A stretch of DNA of 64,000 nt from Vibrio artabrorum (GTDB lineage: Bacteria; Pseudomonadota; Gammaproteobacteria; Enterobacterales; Vibrionaceae). Positions 1 to 9,302 of the stretch are shown here, one piece after another (within the stretch, counting starts at the first letter, position 1; the number at the start of each line of letters is the position of its first letter). Under the pieces are notes generated by a model. That model ran no database searches. It was not told the DNA's origin and was given only the letters and a program-made list of their open reading frames with translations. Made by a program: the position numbers and the translations under genes. The stretch lies in contig NZ_AP025458.1 of the NCBI RefSeq assembly GCF_024347295.1, positions 434,001 to 498,000 of the forward strand, read 5' to 3'.

Positions 1-443
1 CGATTATCTTTGGTCTCTTGCTTTGGTGGGTGGATAAGAACTCAAGCTTGCGTGATGACGAATATCAAGCGGGTTGGAAAAAGGCGCTGTTTATTGGCCT
101 TGCTCAAGCCATGGCGATCATTCCGGGTACGTCTCGTTCTGGTGCCACCATTACCGCCGCGCTTTATCTGGGTTTCACTCGTGAAGCCGCCGCTCGATTC
201 TCTTTTCTCATGTCTATTCCTATCATCATGTTAGCAGGGGGTTACTTAGGTCTGAAGCTAGTAACCAGTGGTGATCCTGTTCATGTGGGCACCTTAATCA
301 CGGGGATCGTGGTATCTTTCATTAGTGCTTATATCTGTATTCACTTCTTTTTGAAGCTTATCTCACGTATGGGTATGACACCGTTTGTTATCTACCGTCT
401 GATCCTTGGTTGTGGTCTGTTTGCTTTCTTGATGATGCAGTAA
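1..443 (+). CDS. uppP: Undecaprenyl-diphosphatase UppP, 3' part (start lies before the window)
   Basis: Integral membrane phosphatase that recycles undecaprenyl pyrophosphate to the monophosphate carrier for peptidoglycan and other envelope polymers. The reading frame is open from base 3 and enters the window inside the gene. The family signature [10 protein letters not shown] is visible, followed by the conserved arginine-containing stretch [16 protein letters not shown], then two hydrophobic segments to the end at FLMMQ. Only the C-terminal half is present, cut by the window edge rather than broken. It converges on cca across a shared terminator, the same pairing seen in E. coli. Identification is certain from the motif. 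Confidence 0.95.
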   Translation, partial: IIFGLLLWWVDKNSSLRDDEYQAGWKKALFIGLAQAMAIIPGTSRSGATITAALYLGFTREAAARFSFLMSIPIIMLAGGYLGLKLVTSGDPVHVGTLITGIVVSFISAYICIHFFLKLISRMGMTPFVIYRLILGCGLFAFLMMQ

Positions 444-504
444 CCGTGATGACGTAATTAAATGCTGTTACGTAGACCAATTGTTCGTCCTACCGATTGA
501 AACG

Positions 505-533
505 GAAAAACCCGCTTAGTGGCGGGTTTTTTA
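505..533. terminator. Bidirectional rho-independent terminator between uppP and cca
   Basis: The stem AAACCCGC / GCGGGTTT with a short loop is flanked by A-runs on the left and T-runs on the right, so it can end both the uppP transcript and the convergent cca transcript. Confidence 0.85.
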
Positions 534-559
534 ATGCATGATAATCAGCGTTATGAAGA

Positions 560-1795
560 TCAATGCGTTGCGAGTTCTGATAGCGCTTTTTCAATGACGA
601 CAGCTCTACGTTGCTCTTGTTCTTCTCGAATATCTTTACCTTGAAAACCATCGGCTATGATCGCTTTCACCTCGACTTGAAGCGCTGCTTGGTAAGCGAC
701 TTCAAAACGCGCTTTTTGAGGGTAAGGCAGATCTTCTAACCCTTTTCGGCCGGCGTGGTCAGCTTGGCAGCAAAGCAGTATATCGTTGAGCCTATCTGGC
801 TTACGCCAAACATCGAACTTGTTGAGAATCTTGAGAAAAGTGGTTGGCTTGAGCTCTTCTGCACGATGGATATTAGAATGCTGCTCGCACACTAATAGCG
901 CTAGATCTCTAAACTCATTGGGGATTCTGACTCGTTCACATAGCTTTTTGATGATATTAACACCGGTGTGGCAGTGCATTTTGTGGCTCGGCCATTCACT
1001 TTCTGGCGTGACGCCCTTACCTAAATCGTGCACTTGAGCGGCAAAGCGTACTGGCAGCGATGGACTTAAGCGTGCGGCTTGTTGAGCAACCATCAACGTG
1101 TGAATGCCCGTGTCGACTTCAGGGTGCCATTTCTCAGGTTGAGGGACGCCAAAGAGAGCGTCAATTTCGGGTAATACAACCGCTAATGCCCCACATTCTC
1201 TCAGTACGGAGAGGAATACTTCTGGGTGTGGTGTACTCAGCGACTTATGCCACTCTTGCCAAACTCGTTCGGCGGTAAGATGTGTCAGCTCACCGGATTG
1301 GACTATCTCACTCATCATATCCATGGTTTCAGGGGCAACCGTGAAGTTGAGATGGTGAAGTTTGGCAGCGAAGCGAGCCACACGCAGTACGCGAAGAGGG
1401 TCTTCAACAAAAGCGTCCGAAACGTGTCTTAAAACACGATCGGAGAGATCTTGCTGGCCATGGTAAGGATCGTAAAGTTGACCTTTATCATCTTGAGCGA
1501 TGGCGTTAATGGTCAGATCTCGGCGCATCAGGTCTTCTTCCAAACTGACGTCTGGAGCAAAGTAACACTCGAAGCCGGTATAACCGGAACCGGATTTTCT
1601 CTCAGTGCGAGCCAGTGCGTGTTCTTCTTTGGTTTTTGGGTGTAGGAATACGGGGAAATCTTTGCCCACCGCAGTAAAACCAAGGTTTTCCATCTCTTGA
1701 GGGGAACTCCCCACCACGACCCAATCTCTATCATAACTGTCGATATTGAGCAGCTTATCTCGTACTGCTCCACCGACGAGATAGCGCTGTAGCAC
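560..1795 (-). CDS. cca: Multifunctional CCA-adding tRNA nucleotidyltransferase
   Basis: Adds or repairs the CCA 3' end of tRNAs in the cytoplasm; the gammaproteobacterial long form also carries an HD phosphohydrolase domain. The N-terminus [12 protein letters not shown] is the nucleotidyltransferase signature, DRDWVVVG follows, RRDLTINA is the second active-site block, and the HD domain shows QVHDLGKG near residue 255. The frame is open upstream to 1876, but the family starts directly before YLVGGAVRD, so I chose the GTG at 1795 (an AAGAG lies a few bases upstream), giving 411 residues. The extension would run towards the divergent gspA start. The start choice is moderately sure, the identity very sure. 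Confidence 0.93.
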   Translation of the reverse strand: MLQRYLVGGAVRDKLLNIDSYDRDWVVVGSSPQEMENLGFTAVGKDFPVFLHPKTKEEHALARTERKSGSGYTGFECYFAPDVSLEEDLMRRDLTINAIAQDDKGQLYDPYHGQQDLSDRVLRHVSDAFVEDPLRVLRVARFAAKLHHLNFTVAPETMDMMSEIVQSGELTHLTAERVWQEWHKSLSTPHPEVFLSVLRECGALAVVLPEIDALFGVPQPEKWHPEVDTGIHTLMVAQQAARLSPSLPVRFAAQVHDLGKGVTPESEWPSHKMHCHTGVNIIKKLCERVRIPNEFRDLALLVCEQHSNIHRAEELKPTTFLKILNKFDVWRKPDRLNDILLCCQADHAGRKGLEDLPYPQKARFEVAYQAALQVEVKAIIADGFQGKDIREEQEQRRAVVIEKALSELATH

Positions 1796-1912
1796 TCGCT
1801 CTTGTGGGCGGCCATCGAATATTTGCAACGTATCACCTCGAAATGTTTTATCACTGCTGGACTTTACTGCAAGCAATGGTACTTTCCATTAACCGTAATT
1901 ATAGGGCAGCAC

Positions 1913-3583
1913 ATGTATAAGGAATATTTTGGCTTCGTTGAGATGCCATTTTCGATTGTACCAAATTCTCGCTATTTGTTTTTGAGTCAGCGTCATCAAG
2001 AAGCGATGCAGAACTTACAAGCCGGTTTAGGCGAGGGTGGGGGCTTCGCTATGCTCACTGGTGAGGTCGGTACAGGAAAAACAACGGTCGCTAAAGCGAT
2101 GTTGTCATCACTCGATAGCCAGACTCAAGCAGGCCTTATACTTAACCCGACCTTTTCTAATGCGGATTTACTGGAAGCTATCTGCGATGAATTTGAGGTC
2201 GAGTACCCAGAGCAGGCATCGTTAAAACAGCTCAGTCAGGCCATTCATCACTTCCTGCTTGATAGCCATGCCGAAGGTATCCAAACTCTATTGGTGATAG
2301 ATGAGGCTCAACATCTCGCAGCCGATGTGTTGGAGCAGTTGCGCCTTCTCACTAACTTAGAAACGGACAGTCGTAAGTTGCTAAAAGTACTGTTGGTCGG
2401 CCAACCTGAATTACAACAGCACTTACAAACCACGCAGTTACGTCAGCTAGCGCAGCGTATTACTGGTCGCTATCACTTGCTGCCACTCAATATGGAAGAG
2501 ACCGGCAAGTACATCGCGTTTCGTTTGGAAACCGCGGGTGGCGAGCAGATGTTATTTTCAAATCGTTCTATCAAGCTGATCGCTCAATATACCCATGGTA
2601 TTCCAAGGCTGATTAACCTGGTATGTGACAAAGCGCTTCAACTCTCTTTTCATGATGGTGAGCTGACTCCTTCGAATGAAACCGTGAACCGAGCTTGTCA
2701 GCTGATCATGGCTTTTCAGGCCGATGTCTATCATGTTGAGAAAGTTCGTCGCGTCCATGTCGCCTCTAAATTATTCCAATATGCAGCCATAGCCACACTA
2801 AGTGTTGGCTTTGCGATAGCGACCTTTAACATCGCCCCATCATACATCGCGTCATGGTTAGCGACTCAGACTTCAAACGAAGTAAAAAATGAAGTGTTGG
2901 CAGGCTCTCAGCGAACTGTGGTAGCAGAGAGTGCTAGGTTAACCGCTGAACCGAAGGTTTCAAAGTTTGCATTACCACAAGATATTCAACAGCATTTGAT
3001 GCAGGGAACCCATCGCTCTCTCGCTATCAAGGACTTGTATACCCTTTGGGGTTATCAATCTTCACTACGTGATGACTTATGTTTAAGTGAGCCGCAAAGT
3101 GTGTTTGTGTGTCAGCAACATCGCTCCAATTTGACGTCGTTATTGGCGTTGGGGGTGCCGGTAGTGCTTCATTTAGAGATAGAGCAAGAATCCGTGTTTG
3201 CGGTGCTTTATGGTGCATCTGAAGCGTCTGTCGAGCTACTGGTTAACGAAAAGCTGTTGGTGATGCCGAAGCAATCCTTAGAGAAAATCTGGCAAGGCGA
3301 TTATGTTGCCATTTGGAAGCAGCCGTTAAGAGAGACCCTTAAAGAGGGCTATCAAGGTGAGGCGGTTGCTATGCTTGACTTGCTACTTTCAGAAGTTTTG
3401 GGTGAAGTGGTGTCGGGTAGTGATGTGTTTGATCGCGAGCTCAAAATGAAAGTCGAGGCGTTTCAAACTTGGCAAGGTATGTCTGTTGATGGCATCGCAG
3501 GTCAGCGCACCTTAGCAAGATTGCAAAGGTTAGCTCAACTCGACTCGCCGAAGTTGATGTCACTAGAAGGAGGCGAAAGCTAA
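1913..3583 (+). CDS. gspA: Type II secretion assembly ATPase GspA (ExeA family)
   Basis: Inner-membrane ATPase that with GspB helps the type II secretin cross or assemble in the peptidoglycan layer. I use the ATG at 1913, which gives the family start MYKEYFGF (556 residues); the longer open frame upstream runs into cca. An N-terminal AAA domain has Walker A GEVGTGKTT (about residues 50-58) and Walker B LLVIDEA (126-132). A transmembrane segment lies near 287-308. A periplasmic part follows with a C39-peptidase-like fold region and a C-terminal peptidoglycan-binding repeat (FQTWQGMSVDGIAGQRTL, about 500-545). Its stop overlaps the gspB ATG by one base, so the two are co-translated. Confidence 0.92.
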   Translation: MYKEYFGFVEMPFSIVPNSRYLFLSQRHQEAMQNLQAGLGEGGGFAMLTGEVGTGKTTVAKAMLSSLDSQTQAGLILNPTFSNADLLEAICDEFEVEYPEQASLKQLSQAIHHFLLDSHAEGIQTLLVIDEAQHLAADVLEQLRLLTNLETDSRKLLKVLLVGQPELQQHLQTTQLRQLAQRITGRYHLLPLNMEETGKYIAFRLETAGGEQMLFSNRSIKLIAQYTHGIPRLINLVCDKALQLSFHDGELTPSNETVNRACQLIMAFQADVYHVEKVRRVHVASKLFQYAAIATLSVGFAIATFNIAPSYIASWLATQTSNEVKNEVLAGSQRTVVAESARLTAEPKVSKFALPQDIQQHLMQGTHRSLAIKDLYTLWGYQSSLRDDLCLSEPQSVFVCQQHRSNLTSLLALGVPVVLHLEIEQESVFAVLYGASEASVELLVNEKLLVMPKQSLEKIWQGDYVAIWKQPLRETLKEGYQGEAVAMLDLLLSEVLGEVVSGSDVFDRELKMKVEAFQTWQGMSVDGIAGQRTLARLQRLAQLDSPKLMSLEGGES

Positions 3584-4533
3584 TGTCACGTATTATGCAT
3601 GAGCTTAAACGGTCGTCTACCAAGCTGTCATCGGTTAATCAATCCAGCTTCAAAGGCTATCAGAACCATCATATGCCTAGTTTAGAGCGAGGAGTTGGCA
3701 ATAAACGAAGTTCGTCGCGAGCGATAGGGCTGCTCATCATTTTTGTTCCTTCTTTGTTAGTGGGTGGCGCTCTGGTGTATCAATCGTACAGTCAACAACA
3801 GGCACACTTAGCTAAGCAACCCATCAATACGGTAATGGCCGAGCTTGAACCTCAAATTGTTGAGGTTGAGGATGTCGCACAGACGAAAGCGACAGCGCTG
3901 GCATCGGCGGAGAATAACACGCTGTTTGCTGTTCGTGTCGCTCCGACAAACAAGGCATTAAAAGCATTACCTCGCCAAGGGGTGTATGCGCGGGTTGAAT
4001 TTGAGACGAAAAGTAACCAGCTTGCTGTTGGGCCATCAGTCACAAGGGCTAATACCCGTGAGACACTTAAAACGACTGTGAGTGCAGCTCCCAAACCGGC
4101 TCAGCCAACCGTTCAGCCAAGTGCGAGTGATAAGGGGGCTCAACCATCAGTGGACCATGATTTGTTGCAGGGGCTCGATCTGAGTCAATTCTCACCTGAT
4201 CTGGCATTGAAGCTCGAGTCCATGATGGGAAAGCAACAAAGCGCACCCGAACCGATGGACTCAAGACCTGCCGGACAGGCGGAGTCACAGGTCATAGAGC
4301 TGGAGTCTCATCGCGATAGCTTATCGGGTGTTCTGCCTAAATTAGATCTGCAAACTCATATGTATTCGAGTAGTGAAGCTAAGCGTTGGGTAAAAGTAAA
4401 TGGCCATGAAGTGACGCAAGGAGATTGGATTGAACAAGGTATACGGTTGCTAGAGATCAAGCCACAGTCGGTGATCATAGAATTTAATCAACAGAAGATA
4501 GAAATCCCAGCGTTGTACGAATGGCAAGGCTAG
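3583..4533 (+). CDS. gspB: Type II secretion protein GspB (ExeB family)
   Basis: Partner of GspA in positioning the type II secretin. The 316-residue protein has a cytoplasmic N-terminus, one membrane anchor (AIGLLIIFVPSLLVGGALVY, about residues 46-65), a long low-complexity Pro/Ala/Ser/Gln periplasmic linker, and a compact C-terminal domain from about residue 245 (HMYSSSEAKRWVKVNG, then SVIIEF and a final LYEWQG) typical of GspB. It starts in the TAATG overlap with gspA behind an AGGAGG ribosome site. Both genes lie apart from a main gsp operon, which is not in this window. A terminator follows. Confidence 0.9.
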   Translation: MSRIMHELKRSSTKLSSVNQSSFKGYQNHHMPSLERGVGNKRSSSRAIGLLIIFVPSLLVGGALVYQSYSQQQAHLAKQPINTVMAELEPQIVEVEDVAQTKATALASAENNTLFAVRVAPTNKALKALPRQGVYARVEFETKSNQLAVGPSVTRANTRETLKTTVSAAPKPAQPTVQPSASDKGAQPSVDHDLLQGLDLSQFSPDLALKLESMMGKQQSAPEPMDSRPAGQAESQVIELESHRDSLSGVLPKLDLQTHMYSSSEAKRWVKVNGHEVTQGDWIEQGIRLLEIKPQSVIIEFNQQKIEIPALYEWQG

Positions 4534-4565
4534 TGAGTTCTAAAGGCATCAAAATGACTGACAAA

Positions 4566-4595
4566 TAAAAAGGAGCACCGAGGTGCTCCTTTTTG
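4566..4595. terminator. Bidirectional terminator between gspB and the ygiM-like gene
   Basis: The stem AAAAGGAGCACC / GGTGCTCCTTTT with a tight loop, A-rich before and T-rich after, serves the convergent transcripts from both sides. Confidence 0.85.
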
Positions 4596-4637
4596 ATGTT
4601 CGATACTGAGTTTACGGTACCGGATACCAGCGCTAAG

Positions 4638-5249
4638 TTACGCCCAACCGTTTGGTGACTTTCTGCGACGAGGCATGATGTGCGGCAGAACAAGGCCAAG
4701 AAGTAGACCAATACCCGCTACACCCCCACCGTACATGAAGTACTTCAACAGTAAGTCGTCTTTTTGTGTGTCTAGCTTCGCACGCAGCTCACGGTTTTCT
4801 GTTTGAGAGCTCGTCAGCTGTTGATTGATTTTGCTGTAGTTTTGTTCAAGCTCAGCAATTTGCGTGTTACGAGAGTCTAGAGACTTCGCTAGGCCGGCTT
4901 TTTCACTGTCAGCATTTTGGCGAGCGTTTGCTAGCTTGTCTTTTACTTCAGCCAGCTCTTTCTCTAGCTTAGGCATGCGTAATGCCATGCTCTCTTTAGT
5001 GCTGACAAACTTACTTTCAACCCAACCTTTACGACCACGGTTGTCTTGGATTTGAGTGTAACCCGTGCTTTTATTGGTTTGCAGGTAGGTGATCTTCTCA
5101 CCTGCATCAACACTTCCTATAATACGGAACGTATTGTTTGGACCTGAATGCATGTAAGTAAATAGTTTGTCTGCAATATAACGGTCTTGTGCAAAGGCCG
5201 CTGGAGCCGCAAGCATTGCAAACAAAACGAAGCTAATCAGTTTTTTCAC
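4638..5249 (-). CDS. SH3-domain signal-transduction membrane protein (TIGR04211, YgiM-like)
   Basis: Ortholog of E. coli YgiM, a protein of unknown biochemical role. From the GTG at 5249 (AAGGGA ribosome site) it encodes 203 residues: a cleavable-looking signal peptide ending AAPAAFA, a bacterial SH3 domain (about residues 25-85, with SGPNNTFRIIGSVDAGEKI), a long coiled coil (about 90-165, rich in E, K, L and Q), and a C-terminal transmembrane helix YFMYGGGVAGIGLLLGLVLPHIMP followed by basic residues, the most conserved stretch of the family. The open frame extends upstream to 5306, but that extension lacks signal-peptide sense. E. coli also has this gene near cca. Confidence 0.85.
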   Translation of the reverse strand: MKKLISFVLFAMLAAPAAFAQDRYIADKLFTYMHSGPNNTFRIIGSVDAGEKITYLQTNKSTGYTQIQDNRGRKGWVESKFVSTKESMALRMPKLEKELAEVKDKLANARQNADSEKAGLAKSLDSRNTQIAELEQNYSKINQQLTSSQTENRELRAKLDTQKDDLLLKYFMYGGGVAGIGLLLGLVLPHIMPRRRKSPNGWA

Positions 5250-5332
5250 AGTAAATCCCTTAACGATTTGAATTGGGTAGGCGTATGAGTCAGCCTCAAT
5301 CAACAAATAATATTTAGTTTCTTAATGCGGTG

Positions 5333-5366
5333 CAACAAAGAAGGGAGGCAAAGCCTCCCTTTCTGT
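5333..5366 (-). terminator. Terminator after the Pit transporter gene
   Basis: On the minus strand the stem GGGAGGC-TTT-GCCTCCC is followed by TTCTTTGTT. It separates the Pit/DUF47 unit from the downstream ygiM-like gene. Confidence 0.75.
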
Positions 5367-5454
5367 GTATTTGAGTCAATAATGACATGTTATTTACAAA
5401 GCATTATTGAAACTCACGCTATTCTGACGCAATTATTTACGAGCGAAGTCGCGA

Positions 5455-6717
5455 TTACATGCTAAACATCGCCTGAATTGCGTAGAAGAATACAACAGCA
5501 AGTAGTGCGCCAGCGGGTAACGTCACAATCCATGATGCAACGATATTACGCACAACACCCAAGTTGAGTGCTGCGATACCACGTGCAAAACCTACGCCTA
5601 ATACCGCACCAACCAGTGTTTGCGTCGTTGAGATTGGAAGGCCAGTACCCGAAGCCAGTACAACGGTACATGCTGTCGCAAGCTGAGCGGCAAAGCCACG
5701 GCTTGGTGTGAGCTCTGTAATTCCAGTTCCTACCGTTGCCATCACTTTATGGCCCATGGTCGCGAGACCCACAACGATACCAACCCCACCAAGTGGAAGA
5801 ATCCACCATGCGATAGTGCTTTTACCTGTAATCTCACCCATATGTTCAACGGTTGAAACAACTGCTGATAGTGGACCTATCGCATTTGCTACGTCGTTTG
5901 AACCGTGGGCAAAAGCCATCGCACAAGCGGTAATAACCATGAGCACACTGAAGATACCTTCTACGCCAGTAAAGCCGTGATCTTCTTCGCGGTGAGCAAA
6001 TTTCTTCTGAATGTATAAGTAGCCACCAACCATGACGACGGCAGATATGCCTGCAGCCCACATCCACGCTTCAGTACCGCTTAGGTGAAGACCAACGTGT
6101 TTAAGACCTTTCTTGATCGTAACAAGTGCAATGACCATGGTCGTAATGAACATGTACACAGGCACAAAGCGCTTAGCGTTAAACAACGGATTTTCAGTAT
6201 CGAATATCAGTCGCTGAGCACTGACAAAAATGAGATAGGCGAAAATGCCGGAAATCAACGGTGTGATAATCCAACTTCCCACAATACCTTGAACGCTGTT
6301 CCAATCTACGGCTTCCGTTCCTACTGACACACAGGCGAAACCGATGATTGCACCGATGATTGAGTGAGTGGTTGATACTGGCCAACCCATGTATGAAGCC
6401 AGAAGTAGCCACGTACCAGCTGCGAGTAGTGCAGACATCATGCCGTACACAAGTACATCAGGTTGGTGCGCAAACAGAGATGTTTCGATAACACCTTTAC
6501 GGATCGTGTCTGTTACTTCGCCGCCCGCAAGGTAAGCCCCTGCGAATTCAAAGATCATTGCAATAATGATCGCTTGTTTTACGGTTAGAGCTTTAGAGCC
6601 TACTGAGGTGCCCATTGCGTTCGCAACGTCATTTGCACCAATACCAATAGCCATCAAGAAACCGAAAGCTGCTGCAACAATAATCAGGACAGTGCCGTAG
6701 TTAGCAAGGATATCCAT
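5455..6717 (-). CDS. pitA: Inorganic phosphate transporter, Pit family
   Basis: Low-affinity proton-phosphate symporter of the inner membrane. The 420-residue product has about ten hydrophobic segments and the two inverted PHO4 repeats that define the family, GANDVANAMGTSVGS near the N-terminus and GSNDVANAIGPLSAV in the second half. The frame is open to 6792, but the ATG at 6717 (MDILANYG, behind AGGT) gives the usual length. It lies downstream of a DUF47 gene on the same strand, the typical partner of Pit permeases, so the pair is probably one operon. The symbol pitA is by family; substrate specificity for metal-phosphate is inferred. Confidence 0.88.
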   Translation of the reverse strand: MDILANYGTVLIIVAAAFGFLMAIGIGANDVANAMGTSVGSKALTVKQAIIIAMIFEFAGAYLAGGEVTDTIRKGVIETSLFAHQPDVLVYGMMSALLAAGTWLLLASYMGWPVSTTHSIIGAIIGFACVSVGTEAVDWNSVQGIVGSWIITPLISGIFAYLIFVSAQRLIFDTENPLFNAKRFVPVYMFITTMVIALVTIKKGLKHVGLHLSGTEAWMWAAGISAVVMVGGYLYIQKKFAHREEDHGFTGVEGIFSVLMVITACAMAFAHGSNDVANAIGPLSAVVSTVEHMGEITGKSTIAWWILPLGGVGIVVGLATMGHKVMATVGTGITELTPSRGFAAQLATACTVVLASGTGLPISTTQTLVGAVLGVGFARGIAALNLGVVRNIVASWIVTLPAGALLAVVFFYAIQAMFSM

Positions 6718-6845
6718 CGTAATACCTAGTTGTTTGATAACAAGCGGAACAAATTTAGACGCAAAAAACCGCTCAGCGAGAGAAATACTCAACGCTCAAG
6801 TGGTTTGGTTAAAAAATGCTCTTCGTTATTTGGTTAACGTATGAT

Positions 6846-7532
6846 TTAAGATCGAGAAAGCATTACTTCAAGACGAGCGCCTACACGCTGCGCTTGATCT
6901 GCAATACCACCGACCCATTCAAGAATTTTGTATAAGAACATGATATCAACGGGATTCATATCGAATTCAATTGCCATTAACTGTTGGCGTAATTCGATTT
7001 GCATCGCGTCGGTGTCATCTTCAATAACGTCTAATTGATGAATCATTTCAGCAACGAGTGTTACTTCACGGCCTTTAAAGCCCGTTTCAAGCAATTCGTC
7101 TAATTCATTGATTACGCTTTGTGCTTGGTTCGCTGCATCTAGACAACGTTTTACGTAAGCGATGAAGTTCTGTTGCATTGGAGCAGGAATGACAAGTTGA
7201 CGACCATATACACGGCCTGCAATGTCTTTCGCTAGGTTTGCGAGTTTGTCTTGTTGTGTTAATAGCTCCAACATATCGGTGCGATCAACGGGCATAAACA
7301 AACCACGAGGAAGTTTAAGGCGAATTTCACGTTTTAGTACGTCAGCTTCTTTCTCAAGGTGAGAAATTTGAGCTCGAATTTCTGATGCTTTTTCCCAGTC
7401 ACCTTTCGAAGAAACTTCAAAAAAGTTAACTAAGTGAGAACAACATTCGTTCACGCATACTACGTGACGCTGCAAAGGTTTAATTGGGGACTTTGCAAAT
7501 AACCCCATAATTGTATTTACTGGCATGGTCAT
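6846..7532 (-). CDS. DUF47 / TIGR00153 PhoU-like regulator of the adjacent phosphate transporter
   Basis: Helical cytoplasmic protein of 228 residues related to PhoU. It is recognised from MGLFAKSPIKPLQRHV at the N-terminus, the helix pair around LEKEADVLKREIRLKLPRG, and the C-terminal stretch EWVGGIADQAQRVG. The E/D-rich helical bundle is the metal-binding core in PhoU relatives. It lies 128 bases upstream of the Pit gene on the same strand, and such pairs are widely conserved, so a role in controlling phosphate uptake is inferred rather than shown. The ATG at 7532 has an AGG five bases upstream; an in-frame ATG at 7526 is possible. Confidence 0.85.
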   Translation of the reverse strand: MTMPVNTIMGLFAKSPIKPLQRHVVCVNECCSHLVNFFEVSSKGDWEKASEIRAQISHLEKEADVLKREIRLKLPRGLFMPVDRTDMLELLTQQDKLANLAKDIAGRVYGRQLVIPAPMQQNFIAYVKRCLDAANQAQSVINELDELLETGFKGREVTLVAEMIHQLDVIEDDTDAMQIELRQQLMAIEFDMNPVDIMFLYKILEWVGGIADQAQRVGARLEVMLSRS

Positions 7533-7676
7533 CCAACCTAATAAATAATAACCTTAAAACAACATACACCATATTCACGGTGAAATGTTAAGCGATGGCT
7601 ACAAAGTCGCGCATGTTAACCTAATCAATGTCTCATTAAAACTGTTTTAGATCATCATAAGGGCGATATTTCTGAC

Positions 7677-7705
7677 TTGCTGACTTTTCAAATTGGCAAT
7701 ATCCT
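7677..7705 (+). promoter_or_regulatory. Possible sigma-70 promoter for ygiF
   Basis: TTGCTG, 17 bases, then TATCCT, ending about 28 bases before the ygiF ATG. The match is partial. Confidence 0.35.
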
Positions 7706-7733
7706 GTCCCTATCTTCACAGAAAGGTATAACT

Positions 7734-9251
7734 ATGGAAACCGAGATAGAACTGAAGTTTTTTGTTTCTCCTGATTTTTCAGAGACATTACGCAATAAAA
7801 TTGCTGAAACTAAAGTACTTCAGCACAGTTGTCGAGCGCTAGGTAACATCTACTTTGACACTCCTGACAACTGGCTACGCAAGCACGATATTGGTTTGCG
7901 CATTCGACGCTTTGATGACGTATTTGTACAAACTGCAAAAACCGCAGGTCGTGTGGTTGCAGGCCTGCATCAAAGGCCTGAATACAATGCTGAGCATGAT
8001 AGCAACGAACCTAAGTTATCGTTACACCCTGAAGACATTTGGCCTAACGGTAAAGACATTGAAACGTTGCAAGCTGAGCTTACCCCTCTATTTTCTACTA
8101 ATTTTACTCGTGAGCAGTGGTTGATTGGTATGCCTGATGGCAGTCAAGTCGAGGTCGCGTTTGACCAAGGTTTTGTTGAATCAGGCGAACGTCAAGACCC
8201 TATTTGTGAGGTTGAGTTAGAACTTAAATCTGGCCAAACGGATGCGTTGTTTACGCTTTCTCGACTATTCTGTGAACAAGGCGGCATGCGTTTAGGGAAC
8301 CTTAGTAAAGCGGCTAAGGGTTATCGCCTTGCTCAAGGTTACCAAGGCGATGAAGTGATGCCTTTGACCTTAGTGGATACGAGCAAAAGTGATACTGTTG
8401 AATCGTGCTTCATTCAATCTCTAGAGCATGCTCTCGCTCATTGGCATTATCACGAACAGATTTTCTCTGAGCGTCAATCGATTGAGGCATTATATGAGAT
8501 CAGTCATTCGCTGAGCTTTATTCGACAAACCTTTACCATTTATGGCGGCATTGTGCCACGCAGAGCGAGTGCTATCTTACGTCAAGAGTTGAAGTGGCTT
8601 GAGCAGGAGCTCGATTGGCTTAAGAGCTATGATCACTTGGAATATTTGCTTGAAGATAAAGGCCATGTGCTGCGTAAGTTGGACGCGCGCAAGTTTTTGG
8701 TTGCCGAACTGAAAGAGATGCAAGAACAACTCCCTGATCGTGAGGCGTTGCTCACCTTGTTGAGTTCTGCCCGTTATACCGGTTTATTGTTAGATCTCAG
8801 TCGTTGGATTTTATCTCGAGGTTGGCAGCCGTTCTTAGACGATAAAGCTCGTGAACAAATGGCGCGTGGTATTGAATGGTTTTCGGTACAACAATTAGAG
8901 CGAACATGGGCGGATTTAATCGAAGCTTTCCCACCTGAACGCGTAATGACAAGTCAAGCCTATATCGATCAGCAATATCGTTTAATGCGAAACCTCTATT
9001 CTGGGGTTGGTTTTGCGAGCTTATACGATGATGGCGAGCGTAACAGCTTCCGTTTGCCATGGGACGATCTTGTTCAGGGTATCGATGACTTACTGGCGTT
9101 GAGAACACTTGCCCCATTAACGGATAAGTTGGAAGGCAGTGAGAAAGATCAATTGGAGCGTTGGTTAGCTCGTCAGGAAGTGTCGATCTTGCATGCAATG
9201 GAACAGACACGTCAAATTAGTGTGGAAGTTGAGCCATATTGGCAAGATTAA
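7734..9251 (+). CDS. ygiF: CYTH/CHAD inorganic triphosphatase
   Basis: Cytoplasmic hydrolase of inorganic triphosphate, with a CHAD domain thought to bind polyphosphate. The N-terminal CYTH tunnel domain starts with the diagnostic ExExK motif in METEIELKF, followed by YFDTPDNWLRKHDIGLRIRR (basic phosphate-binding residues) and EVELELKSG. The C-terminal CHAD domain is helical and rich in basic residues (about 220-490). The start is the ATG at 7734 behind GAAAGG, which puts ExExK at the very N-terminus; the frame opens earlier at 7677. Length 505 residues. In E. coli this gene directly precedes glnE; here two other genes intervene. Confidence 0.9.
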   Translation: METEIELKFFVSPDFSETLRNKIAETKVLQHSCRALGNIYFDTPDNWLRKHDIGLRIRRFDDVFVQTAKTAGRVVAGLHQRPEYNAEHDSNEPKLSLHPEDIWPNGKDIETLQAELTPLFSTNFTREQWLIGMPDGSQVEVAFDQGFVESGERQDPICEVELELKSGQTDALFTLSRLFCEQGGMRLGNLSKAAKGYRLAQGYQGDEVMPLTLVDTSKSDTVESCFIQSLEHALAHWHYHEQIFSERQSIEALYEISHSLSFIRQTFTIYGGIVPRRASAILRQELKWLEQELDWLKSYDHLEYLLEDKGHVLRKLDARKFLVAELKEMQEQLPDREALLTLLSSARYTGLLLDLSRWILSRGWQPFLDDKAREQMARGIEWFSVQQLERTWADLIEAFPPERVMTSQAYIDQQYRLMRNLYSGVGFASLYDDGERNSFRLPWDDLVQGIDDLLALRTLAPLTDKLEGSEKDQLERWLARQEVSILHAMEQTRQISVEVEPYWQD

Positions 9252-9271
9252 GACCAACACGACGATGAATA

Positions 9272-9302
9272 ATAAAATGGGGCTACGGCCCTATTTTTTT
9301 GT
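9272..9302. terminator. Bidirectional terminator between ygiF and the channel gene
   Basis: AAAATGGGGC-TAC-GGCCCTATTTTTTT is a G/C stem with A-run and T-run flanks. It overlaps the last codons of the convergent channel gene. Confidence 0.75.

Noticed and set aside
1802..1912. Upstream extension of gspA to 1802
   Set aside because: It overlaps the 5' region of divergent cca and adds residues absent from the GspA family, which starts at MYKEYFG.
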